A stretch of DNA of 64,000 nt from NCBI GenBank assembly GCA_033439255.1, contig CM065885.1:496001-560000 (forward strand), written 5' to 3'. The position numbers and the translations under genes were made by a program. Source of the DNA: Hericium rajendrae (Eukaryota; Basidiomycota; Agaricomycetes; Russulales; Hericiaceae). The notes under the pieces were generated by a model. That model saw nothing but the letters and a program-made list of their open reading frames with translations. It was not told where the DNA came from and searched no databases. This document shows positions 33,868 to 44,583 of the stretch, piece after piece (the stretch's first letter is position 1; every line of letters begins with the position of its first letter).

Positions 33868-36865
33868 ATGGCCAGTACGCTTCATATACAATCTGCTTTG
33901 AACAAGTTAACAGCTGCAGAGATTTTGCAACTCGGAAAAGACCATATGTCATTTTCTCAATTAGCGCATTGTAGGAAAGCAGTTCTAATCGAGGAAGTCT
34001 TAGCGCAAGCAGCTCACGTTGAAGAGGTGTTCATTGCAGCAGCCGTAGTAAAGGAGGAGGAGCGAGAGACTCGCCATCAGGAATGGAGGCAGCGAAAGAG
34101 GGAGAGGCAGGCACAATATCGTCGTTCTGTGCGTCGCCGACTGGATGACTATGATCCCGATCAGTATTTGCAGTTGCCTTCAGAAGCAGAGCTATTGAAG
34201 TGTTACCAGGCTTTTTGGGATGCAACGTCTAACGCGGCTCTGCGGCATTTTGTGTGTGCTGTATGCGGCCGTGAACAGAGAATGCAGGATGTCCAATGTC
34301 ATACCATGAATATCTCAGCAATTCCTCACCGCTCTCGTCTTGTTCCAGACCCTGCTTATCAACATCCTGCACAATCTTTGATAGATGGGCTTCATCTTGT
34401 TGCTGCTGGTTGTCATGGAGAACAAGCAGACCTATGTGTATCGTGTTTCAGTTCTTTGAGCAGCGACAACACTGAAGAACATCCACCAAAATATGCGATA
34501 GCGAACAATTTGTGGATGGGGGATCCTCCTTTCGAGTTACGCCGGCTGACTATTCCGGAATCAATCTTGATCGCAACGTACTATGTTCGAGCATCAATTG
34601 TGAAGCTATATCCGAAGGATCGCCGAGGAAATCGTGATGAAGAAGGTTTGCAACGAGGTTTGCGCGGTAATGTCACCACGTTCGATATGAATATGGGGGA
34701 CATTGCAAACATGGTGGACGGGACAATTCTACCACAGCGTCCAGAAATTCTGCCGTCTTTGCTGTCAGTGGCTTTCGTGGGACATGGAGAGGTGAAGAAA
34801 AATTGGCTGATGAAGACATTTCGCGTACGGAGAGCAATCGTTCGCGATGCCTTGTTATGGTTGAAGGAACACAATCCGAAATACTATGGCCACATCTCAG
34901 TGGACGACGGACGATTGTCGTCACTTCCTGAAGATGACGTTCCGACAGAGATATTGGCTACCATGCATCATGAAGAAGACGAGAGTGTTCTTGACAATGA
35001 AAATGATAGCTATGTTCCTGAAGATCATGCAGATCAATCGGACACTGCTCGTAAGTTTTTCCAGTCTGTATAGCATGAAATGTGCTTATTCTATTATAGC
35101 AGATTTGGATGCAAGTCAGAAAGATAGTCCACCTGATGTGATACCGCTTCAATTTCTCGGGGTGCATGATTCAGACTTGACAAATGTCGGTATGGATGAT
35201 CTCATGACGTGGGGACTTCAAAATCTTGCAGAAGGTGGACGTTCTCCTGAAGGAGCCTATGCTGTGCGACACAGTCATCGAGCTGTTCGAGATTTCGATG
35301 GAGGTCGTCAAAGTGTCAATCATAATATCAACCTATGGGAGAAGGCGTACCCGGTACTTTTCCCATATGGAATGGGTGGATTGGAAGCAAAGCGTCCGAA
35401 TTCTTCGTACAACGGGGCTTGAAGCATATTCTGTTAAAGGGCGCTTACACAGGCATCGCTGCTTCGCTCATAGATGGAAAAACGACGCATGTGCTGGCCA
35501 GCATTCCTCGAAAAAGTGGCGCAGTCTCCGAATCAGCCAAAGACAAGCTTCGCAAGATGTGGAAAAATGTTGAATACCTGATACTGGACGAATGCTCCAT
35601 GTTCTCAAGAGCATTCTTTGCTCTTCTTTCCAGGAATATTTCAATTGCAAAGGCGGACGATTTAAGCGACAAGCCATTTGGAGGTGTGAACGTGATTCTA
35701 TGTGGAGACTTTCATCAGTTTCCTCCCGTTGTTGGCGGCAGCAAAGTAGCTTTATACCATCCAGCCCAACCGGGTAGAGAATCTGCCGAGGAATCTTTGG
35801 GACGGTCCATCTATGAGCAATTTCAAACAGTAGTCATCTTGCGAGAACAAGTTAGTAAATTTCTATTTTCAAAAGCGAAAATTTACCTGTTCATTTTAGG
35901 TACGAGTCCGAGACGCTAGGTGGTTGGAATTCCTACGTCGGCTTCGCCGCGGAGAGGTTTTGAACGATGACTTGCAAATGCTAAACAATCTCGTCATTTC
36001 AACGACAGATGACACACGATTGACATTTAACGAACCTCCGTGGAACTCGGCATACCTCGTTACTCCACGCCACGCTGTACGCGTTGCATGGAATGAAGAA
36101 GCAATGTACAACCACTGCCACGTGACACACACACAGCTATTTCTCTGTCCGGCACAAGACAGATCAGCAAATGCTGAATTGTCTCTGGTCGAGAAGTATG
36201 CAATTGCTACGAAGAAACCGTCGAAGGATTCGAAGAAGGGCGAGAACGCTAGTTTGCCGGACGTTATAGGCTTGGCTAAAGGGATGAAAGTAATGGTCAC
36301 CTTGAACGTCAACACCAATCTGGACGTGGCCAATGGGGCAAGAGGCGAGATTGTGGACATCATACTTGACGAGAATGAATTAGTCGCGGACGACGCAAGA
36401 GAACATACAACGTCAAATTTACCGGCATATATTCTCGTCAAACTCGATCGAACGCGTGCAAGTCTTCCAAATTTGCCAGAATCTGTTATTCCAGTAGTCC
36501 CGATCAAGAGATCATTCAAAATATCTGTACAAAAGGCAAATGGTCAACTCAGCCAGCGTACAATACAACGCAGACAATACCCACTTACGGCTGCATACGC
36601 GTTTACCGACTATTGCTCGCAAGGACAAACACTGGAATACGTTGTTGTGGATATTGGTCCACCTCCGTCAGGACCGAAATTGGATATGTTCAACATTTAC
36701 GTTGCGTTATCCAGAAGTTCGGGAAGAGACACAATACGCTTACTGCGACCATTCGACGAGCGTCTGCTGACAGGTCCGATCGACGCTCATCTACAAGATT
36801 GCGATGATTGGCTAGAGACACGAGACCAAGCCACGAAAGCATGGTGGCAAGCAATGTCAGAATAA
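33868..36865 (+). pseudogene. Helitron Rep-helicase with internal deletion
   Basis: N-terminal part (to ~35052) is the DUF6570/Helitron N-terminal type: Cys-rich (CAVCGREQRMQ, CVSCFSSLSS), GNLWMG-like segment (NNLWMGDPP), and AFVGHGEVKKNWL. An intron near 35050-35100 leads to QSVNHNINLWEKAYPVLFPYGMGG at 35385. There the protein jumps directly to EFFVQRGLKHILLKGAYTGIAAS, i.e. PIF1-type helicase just after motif I. The HUH replication nuclease and the helicase P-loop expected between these blocks are absent: a single deletion (usually over 1.5 kb in intact relatives) at ~35,395. The rest of the helicase persists: ILDECSMFSR, LCGDFHQFPP, TDYCSQGQTL, NIYVALSRSSGRD, ending at 36865, with an intron near 35851-35899. 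It cannot act autonomously. Confidence 0.85.
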
Positions 36866-37248
36866 TAGTCCTCGACTTGAAGTAGTACGAGCAAATCGAG
36901 CGAGAAAAATATTCAAGACGAGTTGGCGTAGCATACGAGGTCAGAGTGCACATCGCATGAAACTCTTTCCTTGCAGACCATGCGAGAGAGTTAGAGACAA
37001 AAGAGAAACTACGAGGGAGCCCAGGTCAGACCAAGCTGCAGAGGACGAGGGAAAGAGGTCAGAGCTAAGAGACAAATCAACACGGAGAAATTTTCGTGCG
37101 AGAGATCACGAGAGAGATTGTTGATCGAATGACGTGAATCGCATGACGAGATAGTATACGGGAAATAGAAATTTTTACTATAAAAGTCCTTTGTTTGTAC
37201 GGACGCTGTGCCTGCAGCCGTTCCTGACACTATTGTGGGTTGCGTGTG

Positions 37249-37290
37249 CTTGCTCTCCGAGCAAGGATGCATTGCATGCAATGTCACTAA
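37249..37290 (+). repeat. Candidate Helitron 3' terminal hairpin and CTRR
   Basis: cttgctc-tcc-gagcaag is a perfect 7-bp stem with a 3-nt loop. It is followed by the palindrome cattgcatgcaatg and then CTAA. Structure fits a rolling-circle terminator, but more than one hairpin is present and the base after CTAA is G, not the expected T. Confidence 0.35.
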
Positions 37291-37711
37291 GTACCTGGCG
37301 CACAGGCGGCCATTCTGACTGCTGAGGACCCGCGACACGTCAAACATAGGTTCCACGGTGAATATATTAACGAAAGGAGGATCATCTTGTGAACCAATCT
37401 CACTGGATGCTATGGCCTTTCGCAGGCGGCAGACTACGACGAAAAAGCAGCCGCTAATCTACATCTGAAAAATCTGATTTTTATATAGCAAAGGGTCAAA
37501 CTATGGGTTCTATAGGTGAGCTATAGAGTCTATGGCTTTGACTTGTCAAGCTATATAGAGCTATGCCAGCTACCATAGCCTCCATAGCAGGCAGTGTAAA
37601 ATATATAGTCTCCATAGCTAGTAGTATTAAATACATAGAGCTATACTACTTAGTAAAGGGAGCTATGGCTCCTATGATTACTATACTGGCTATATTCAAT
37701 GAGATAGACAC

Positions 37712-37712
<1 letters not shown>

Positions 37713-37752
<40 letters not shown>
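37713..37752 (+). repeat. Poly(A) tract of 40
   Basis: Forty uninterrupted A residues inside TIR element 1, between the AT-rich left arm and the GC-rich block. Could be a microsatellite or the tail of a reverse-transcribed insert; no target duplication around it was established. Confidence 0.9.
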
Positions 37753-37756
<4 letters not shown>

Positions 37757-38716
37757 AAATTTAAGGAAAGAGACATTACAAGCAGTCTACTATATTATTA
37801 AAGTAACTAAGTTCCTGCTTGAAGACCTCGCGTGCATCGCACAAGAGCACGTGCAGACAACGTGGCGTCCATCGTCGGGACTGCCGTCGCCAGCATGCGC
37901 GTCGTTGCCGGCGTGCGTGGTCGCGGGCGCGCAAACAGTGCCATACATGGCACCGGCACCGTCATTGCGTGCGTGCGTGCATGCGTACGTTGCAGTTATG
38001 CACGCACTGTGGTCGGCATGCGTGGCTGCACGCGCGCAGATGGGGTCACGCGGCCTGCGCTCGCAGACGGGGCCGTGCATGGCTGCACACGCCATGCATA
38101 GGCACGTACACGCACTGGCGCGGCCGTGCGCACTCAGTCGCCGGCCTGCATGGCTCTGCGTTGGCAGATGCGGCCGTGCGTGTCAGCCCGCGTGTGCGTA
38201 CTCACGGTGGCACGGTCGTCTGCATCCGTGCGCAGGCAGGGCGGACCCGGCGTGACAGCCCGCGCGATGGCAGGGCCGTGCACTGGCAGGATCGTCCGCG
38301 ACAGCCCGCGCGTGTGCGTGCACTGGTGCAGTCATCCGCCGGCATGCGTGGTTGCGTTGGCGCGGCCATGGACGGCCGTGGGCAGGCGAAATGGGGTTGA
38401 AAGAAGGCGAGGCGTGGTGGGGCGGCAAGCAGGCGGGGCAGCGCTGTGAGTAGGCAGGACGGGGCTGCGAGCAGGCGGGCAGGGTGATTGTCCGCACAGT
38501 GCTGCGGGCATGCGCACGCAGTCGCCGGCGTATGTGAACCCGCTGGCGCAAGCGGGACCGTGCGCACGCAATCGCCAGTGTACGTGGCCATGCGTGCGTG
38601 GCCGGGGTCGCACGGTTGCGGGCGTGGGCACAGCTTGGGGCATTGAAGCAGGGGTGTTGAAGCGGGGGCGTTGCGTGGGCGCGATAGAAGGTGAGTGCAC
38701 GTCGTACGACGCTTGG

Positions 38717-38748
38717 TCGAGCCTCGTTGCCGTGGCAACGAGGCTCGA
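38717..38748. repeat. Hairpin, 15-bp perfect arms
   Basis: tcgagcctcgttgcc, a 2-nt spacer gt, then ggcaacgaggctcga: perfect 15-bp arms, able to form a cruciform or RNA stem. It sits near the right edge of the GC-rich block. Confidence 0.9.
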
Positions 38749-38844
38749 CGACGCCGTCGTCGACGGCACTGGCGAGGGAGTGGGGTGGGGTGATGTCGGG
38801 CGTGGCCGCGGGGTATCGAAAGCGTGGTCGCGAGAAAAGATACA

Positions 38845-38872
38845 AGTATCGTTCGTACAAACGAACGATACT
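38845..38872. repeat. Hairpin, 12-bp perfect arms
   Basis: agtatcgttcgt, loop acaa, acgaacgatact: perfect 12-bp arms with a 4-nt loop, at the switch from GC-rich to AT-rich sequence. Confidence 0.9.
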
Positions 38873-40864
38873 CGTTTGATTAGCATGAAGAACAAAAAAA
38901 GAGTTGATAATTACTTACCTATAGCCCCTCGGCCATCCTGCTGACCTCCCAACCATCCATCGACGCCGTGTGTTGCTTGCATAAAGGAAGAGGGGTGGGC
39001 AGACGAGGTGAGATGAAGTGGGAGATGGAGAAGAGACGCACCAAGTCGCACGTCGAGTGCAGCCACACCACTCGACTCGCGCGGCTGGCGGTTTTGAGTC
39101 CAACAAACCAAATAAAATCTTTTAAAATATGAAAAAAACGTAGCTAGCATAAATGTATTAGTTCTACATGATGAATGAGCTATATATCTATCTGCAGTAC
39201 TGTATGTTGCTGGGCATGCGGGTCAACTTAGTGAAATCTAAATCACCAGCCTCTCGCGCGGCACCCGGCAACACCCGGCAGCTGCATTTCGGGCTCCGCT
39301 CTGCGCTGGCAATATAAGATGCGTGCGACGCGCGACCTCTCTTTCCTCTCAACTACTACCATCTCTCTTCGACATTCTCTCGTCTTTCTCTTCCCTCTCT
39401 GTTATACTACCTCAATATGTGTATGTTGTTAGTAAGTCTATTGTCTTCTTTATTGTTGATAGTACTAATTCCTTAATTTTGTAGACTTTATTTTCGCTTT
39501 TATGATTTTTAGGTAAGTCTCTAGTTCTTTCTTATGTTTGTTGTTACTTTATACTAATGATGTGTCATTATAGTAGATTATTTTCACTTTTCTCAGTGTT
39601 TGGTAATGTTGCATAGCTTTTTTCTTATAGTTTGTATATTAGTATAGGATCTTTATAGTCTTACTTTTGTAATGTTTGTATTAGTATGATGAAAATAAAT
39701 ATAATGCTTTCAAATTTTGATATTTCATTTGTTTGAGATATAATCAAGACTATTAAGCCTATAAAAGAGCTTAGATGTTTTATATATAATTATAGTACTT
39801 CTAGGTAACATATTAGTCAGAGATGATATAGAATAGATAGCAATCCTATTAAGCTAGATATGATATCATAATAAACATACATGGCATAACTAACATAGTC
39901 ATTATAGCTATCATAGCTATGCTTTATGCTCTAGTAGCTATCATAGCTATCATAGCAAGGCATAGCAATTCTATCTGACTACATAGCTTATCATAGACTG
40001 CTCTTCAGCTATGAAGCCCTATGTATAAAAGAGGATTGCTATGGAGCTATGACTTCTATATAAGTTATATAGGGCAATATAGCATTGGTACATTTTTCAG
40101 ATGTAGATCCCAGCAACGCAAGCTGCATTGCCAGTGGATCTAAAACCAAACAAGGTCAGCTGCAAGTACGAATCGGGCCATTTCAGTATTCAGTTTTTCT
40201 AAGTCTGGAACGAATAGCTATGATACTGTAGATACGTACCAGTCATCGGCGAACACATATCCCAGGTTGTTCCAACCCGGTGGACCTTCCGGTATTCCTT
40301 GGATGATGCCCGGATTACACTCAACACCTACGACTTTCTTGAGCGCATCCAGTCACGCAGCGTCGATGGTGCAACCCTTCCCCAATCTGACCTTTGACAC
40401 CACTTTTCCCGTCGTACGGCGCATATCTAATGCCCTTACAATTGGTTTGCTTATTTCACTGACCTCGCCACTCCAGCCTTTGCAGGGTCTAAGCTCCATA
40501 TTTTCCAGCTCGAGCAGCTCTAGATTTGGCAGAAAAGCTTCGCCGCGCGTTGAACCTGTAAGTTGTCCTTCCTCTCGGGCAGTCTCGTCATCAAGCATTG
40601 CCTCGCAAAGATCCATGGCGTCTACATCACAGTCCAGGAAGATGCTGCCAACGTTTTGGCAGTGATGAAAGTAACGCTTCCAATGAATGGAGTCATTTAC
40701 CAGGAGTCGGCATCCCCGAATGATGATGACATGGAGATCCTCGAGCGGAAGTGCATTGCACATTGCTTCGAAGGGCCCCGAGAATTCTTCCCGCGACGTT
40801 GACGAGTGTAGAAATACGCTGACGAACAGATCGGGATGTTGCGGAGGACGGAATACACACCAGT

Positions 40865-40980
40865 CCCAGCTATGAAATTATATTATGTACCAGCAACTTG
40901 CCTAAAGTGTATTACAAAAACCCCGGCAGTTGCTGCCCGGGGCCTTGCCACACACAATATAATTCACTCATATTATAATG
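40865..40980 (+). repeat. Left terminal inverted repeat of element 2
   Basis: Begins cccagctatgaaat and runs to attataatg. Its core is identical to the reverse complement of 44461-44583. An inner near-palindrome (ccccggcag / ctgcccgggg) could form a hairpin by itself. Confidence 0.85.
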
Positions 40981-41180
40981 TCAGTCGGGGCCGCTTACCG
41001 GGCCGTACACTACGTACTGCCGCGCCTAGCGCGCCTACTCGCTCGGCACCGTCCACCGCCCTGCGCGCTTCCCGCGTTGGCTACGTGCTCACCGCCTCCC
41101 GCCCCGCCCGACCTCGGCTACGCGAGCGCTTGGCTACGCGCTCGCTCGCACGTCCCACCCTCGGCTACGCGCCTGGGCCC

Positions 41181-41291
41181 ACTCCCCGCCGCCGCCGCCG
41201 CTCCCCCGCCGCCGCCGCCCGCCTCCCCGCCGCCGCCGCCCGCTCCCCGCCGCCGCCGCTCGCTCCCCGCCGCCGCCGCTCGCTCTCCGCC
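41181..41291 (+). repeat. CCG-rich tandem repeat, ~20-bp unit
   Basis: Five or so copies of a cgctccccgccgccgccgc-type unit inside the first GC block of element 2. Explains the Pro- and Ala-rich reading frames here. Confidence 0.8.
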
Positions 41292-42102
41292 GCGCATGCC
41301 CCGCCTCGGCTACGCACCCGTGCGCCTCCCGCCCTCAGCCCCTCGGCTACGCGAGTGCGCGGGCCTCCCGCCGCCGCCGTTCGTCCCACAGCACCTCCGG
41401 CGTCGTTGCCGCGGCGCACGCCATCAGCGCCGCTGGCGCTGCTGCCGTCGTCGTTGCTACGTCGCTAGTGTGCGACGCGGGCGCTAGCACCGCGCACCGT
41501 TGCTCGGGCCCGTGCGTGGTTGCTGCGCGTGGCGCGTGGCTGCTGTGCGTGGCGGGTTGTTGCTAGGCGTCGGGCGTGGGTGGCGGTAGCGTGCGCTGCT
41601 GCTAGGGTGCAGCGTGCCGTTGTTGAAGTGCCGCGCGTCGCGCACATGGCTTCGGCGCGGGTTGAGCGACGCTCTGGGGTGCGGGGGGGCTGCGGGGCGG
41701 GGGAATGCGAGGGGCATGGGATCGGAGGAGGCGTACGGCGGGCACGCTGGGTGATCTGGGCGCGCGTGCAGGTGTCGTGGTCATGGGTGCCGGGCGGGGA
41801 ACGCGCGCGTGCGCAGGTGTTGGGCACGCGCGTCAGCACGTGGCGGGCGCGCGTCTTTGGGTCTTGTGCGGGTGCTGGCGCATTCGAAGCGTGTCGCCCG
41901 CGCTTGCGTATGCGTCCGACGCTCGTGGAAGGGGCGGAGGGCTGCTGGAAGCCGTAGGGGTGTGGTCGAGAGCCGGGGAGGGTGCTGGATGTGCGGGAGG
42001 GCTGGGGAAAGAAGAGCGAGCGGAGGAGGTACGCGTGAGCGCGAAGAGGGAGGAGGACGCGCAGGACAGGGAGGTGTCACTGCAGCTGCAGAAGGAGAGG
42101 AC

Positions 42103-42178
42103 GAGCCGCGTACCAGCTGTGACGCGGCTCGGCAATCGCCGAACGTCGGTGGCTGAAGGCCGAGATGACCGACGTTCG
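42103..42178. repeat. Two adjacent hairpins closing the first GC block
   Basis: gagccgcgt (42103-42111) pairs with acgcggctc (42122-42130); cgaacgtcggt (42140-42150) pairs with accgacgttcg (42168-42178). Both have perfect arms and lie where GC-rich sequence gives way to AT-rich sequence. Confidence 0.85.
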
Positions 42179-43810
42179 AGGAGAGGGTGCGTGCGCACGA
42201 GTTCGGGGCCATTCTGGCCAGACCTTGAGGTACAGATGCGTAGTTACTGCAGTATTTAATGTACATACGAAAGATCTCACAGATTTGAAGACTTTTCGAG
42301 CCAGAATTACAGAATTATACTAACCCTACAGTAACCCTAAATCGTATGTCGTGGGGTGTAGGCTTTACCACGGAGAACGGTATTTATCTTGCTGAGCGAA
42401 ACGTTTATTCGTCTAGTAAACAATGCATATACGAAGTTTCAATTTTTTTGGACTCGAATTCAAAGCTTGAGATCCGAAATACATCTAAAAGCATAGTCCA
42501 TGGAGCGAAAAAATCATGTATTTGAACAGATCCTAGAGATACAGCCACCCAAAAATTACAATAAAGTCGTAGTACGTTCCTCACATATTTAAAAATGTAT
42601 TGAGAGAACCCGATACAATGTGCGAAGGAGTCATGCTGCATAATTGCAGCTCGAATTCGGTGCCCGGCGTGCCCGAGAGCTCGATTCGAGCTTGACGCGT
42701 TGAGGATTATCGACAGGCGCCGTCCATTTTAGACATGCTTAACAGTGCCTCGCACACAGAACGCGTACAGTCCATTCGATTCATATAAAAACTGGCGTTT
42801 ACATTCTAGTATTGTATCTACATCTACTGTATTATTTGTACCATTTAATGGAATTTACTGTCCTTGAAAATCGTGTTCGAAGTGCGGCCAGCCTCGTTCG
42901 GTGCCCTGTTCGGCAATTGCCGATCGGTGCCACAAGGTCTGGTTGAGCCTTTCCCATCAACGTTTCAACCGGGAGTGACGATGTAGGGCTCAATAGCCCA
43001 TAAAATTGTAAGTCTTTTATCTATACATTCGTATGTCGTGCTATACTGACTATTTCTTCTGTTTTTCCAGCTCCCGAGTGTGCTGACGTGGCAAGCAGGC
43101 CGCACGACGAGACCCGTCCCCCACCACAGTACCTCCCTCCCTCCGCGCTTGCAAACGCGCGTCCGGCATCGCTTACGTGCTCGCGCACCTGCGCAATGCG
43201 ACACGCGGCCCACCTGACAACGCCGCGCGCGCCCTAGCAACCGCGCGTTCGCGCCAGGGCTCCCATCTCGACCCACCATCTCCCTCGCACTTGCAAATGC
43301 GCGCCCGACGTCTCCAGCTGTGTGAAAAGCAACTCACCAGCACGCAAAATCCCGCGCTCGCAACTGCGCGCCATCAAAGTTTCCCGGAGGCGCGAGTATG
43401 CCGCGCCAGGCCAGCCATCCTATCCCCATCCCGTCCCCGACCCCACCGCGCCATGTTCACACCGACGCCTTCGCGCGTTCGCGTGTGCGTTGGCCCAATA
43501 CCTCGCGCGCACGCCCTAGTCGACACGCACGGACCCTTAGCAACGACACGCGGGCCGAACGCCGCGTACCTCTTCAAGACACCATGCGCGCGCGCGCCAC
43601 CCTCCCCCGCATGCACGTGCATGCCTGGAGCATCAGCACCAGCGCCCGACACCAGCCCCGCACCCACGCCCGCCCCCGCGCGCTCCAGCGCCCCTGCCCC
43701 CGTTCCCGTGCCTGTGCCCCCTCCAGCACCGTGCTCGCGCGCCCCAGTACCATGTCCGCGCGCCCCAGCGCCGTGCCCGCGAGTCCTCGCGCCCGTGCCC
43801 GTGCCCGTGC

Positions 43811-43910
43811 GCCCCGCAGCGAGCCCGCGCGCCCCAGCAACGAGCCCGCGAGCCCCAGCAACGAGCCCACGAGCCCCAGCAACGAGCCCGCGTGCCCCAG
43901 CACCGCGCCC
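43811..43910 (+). repeat. 21-bp tandem repeat
   Basis: Four to five head-to-tail copies of gccccagcaacgagcccgcga with few mismatches, inside the second GC block of element 2. Confidence 0.85.
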
Positions 43911-44212
43911 GTGCCGTCTTCTCCGTGCCCAACGGCAGTGGAGCACCCCGCAATCCCCGCGCATAGCAGCGCGCTGTGCCCGTGTGCGGCCAGCCAGCGG
44001 GGCGCGCGGCCAGTGCAGTGGACGGCGCGTGCGGAGCCGAGCGGGCACCTGCGCTGACCGAATCACGGCGCATACGCTCTGCAGCGGGCGCACGGCGAGT
44101 AGCGCGCGGCGCCTGCATGCAGTGCGTAGCTACAGTGTAGGGGTGCAGCGGCACGAGCCGGCGCGGGGCGGCATCGGCAGGGCAGGGCGGGAGGCGCGTG
44201 GTGGAACGGTAG

Positions 44213-44320
44213 GCGCCGGCGAGCGCGCGATGAAGCGCCGGCGAGCACGAGGGAAGCGCCGGCGAGCACGAGGGAAGCGCCGGCGAGCGCAAGGGAAGCG
44301 CCGGCGAGCGGGAGCGCCGG
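44213..44320 (+). repeat. 21-22-bp tandem repeat
   Basis: Five copies of a gcgccggcgagcacgagggaa unit, the last ones diverged, just inside the right arm of element 2. Confidence 0.85.
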
Positions 44321-44366
44321 CAACCCATAGCCGAGCGGTGAGCGTGTCCCGAACAGTAGTGTCAGC

Positions 44367-44391
44367 AGCCGAGATCCTTACGATCTCGGCT
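44367..44391. repeat. Hairpin, 10-bp perfect arms
   Basis: agccgagatc, spacer cttac, gatctcggct. It marks the right edge of the second GC block of element 2, immediately before the right terminal arm region. Confidence 0.9.
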
Positions 44392-44460
44392 GGTATGTTT
44401 TTTATGCAATGCTATATGTTTTTTCGTGGCCCCTGGGCTATCCCAGGTGCCACTGTGCCG

Positions 44461-44583
44461 CATTATAATGCGGCTTAAGTGGTGTGAATTATAATGTGTG
44501 CGACAAGGCCCCGGGCAGCAACTGCCGGGGTTTTTGTAATACACTTTAGGCAAGTTGCTGTATATAATATATTTTAGTGACTG
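44461..44583 (-). repeat. Right terminal inverted repeat of element 2
   Basis: Reverse complement of the left arm, slightly longer because of a short insertion (caccacttaagccg). The outermost ~25 bp (cccagtcactaaaat on the minus strand) are less conserved than the core. Confidence 0.85.

Larger units (their letters stand above)
32640..37290 (+). mobile_element. Helitron (rolling-circle transposon), non-autonomous derivative
   Basis: Extent inferred from the Rep-helicase remnant and its divergent partner gene; ends are approximate. The left end is not fixed. At the right, a 7-bp-stem hairpin (37249-37265) and a 14-bp palindrome (37270-37283) are followed by CTAA at 37287-37290, matching the CTRR rule for Helitron 3' termini. 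No target duplication is expected for this class. Confidence 0.5.
37820..38872. repeat. GC-rich degenerate repeat block of element 1
   Basis: About 1 kb of very GC-rich, low-complexity DNA with recurring gcggccgtgcg, cgtgcatggctgcac and tcgccggcgtg words. Open frames in all directions here are compositional. The block ends in two strong inverted repeats listed separately. Confidence 0.7.
37459..40106. mobile_element. TIR element 1, 2.65 kb, non-autonomous
   Basis: Left end CTACATCTGAAAAAT (37459-37473) and right end ATTTTTCAGATGTAG (40092-40106) are exact 15-bp inverted repeats, flanked on both sides by AT (37457-37458 and 40107-40108), a likely 2-bp target duplication. The flanks join into a sequence resembling the 3' region of F-box 3 (near 29545-29590), an empty-site test that supports insertion. 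Both subterminal zones (37500-37690, 39880-40085) are packed with agctat/catagc motifs, like transposase binding sites. Between them lie a 40-nt poly(A), a 1 kb GC-rich block ending in hairpins, and an AT-rich zone. No transposase or other protein was recognised. Confidence 0.7.

Noticed and set aside
37819-38895. Several overlapping frames of 100-225 codons in the GC-rich block of element 1
   Set aside because: Open on both strands because of GC-rich repeats; Ala/Arg/His/Cys runs, no conserved domain.
41181-41291. Possible CRISPR-like array
   Set aside because: Repeats are contiguous CCG-type units without unique spacers, in a eukaryotic genome.
43177-44478. 433-codon Pro/Ala/Arg-rich frame in element 2
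   Set aside because: Produced by 21-bp tandem repeats and GC bias; equally long frames run on the opposite strand.
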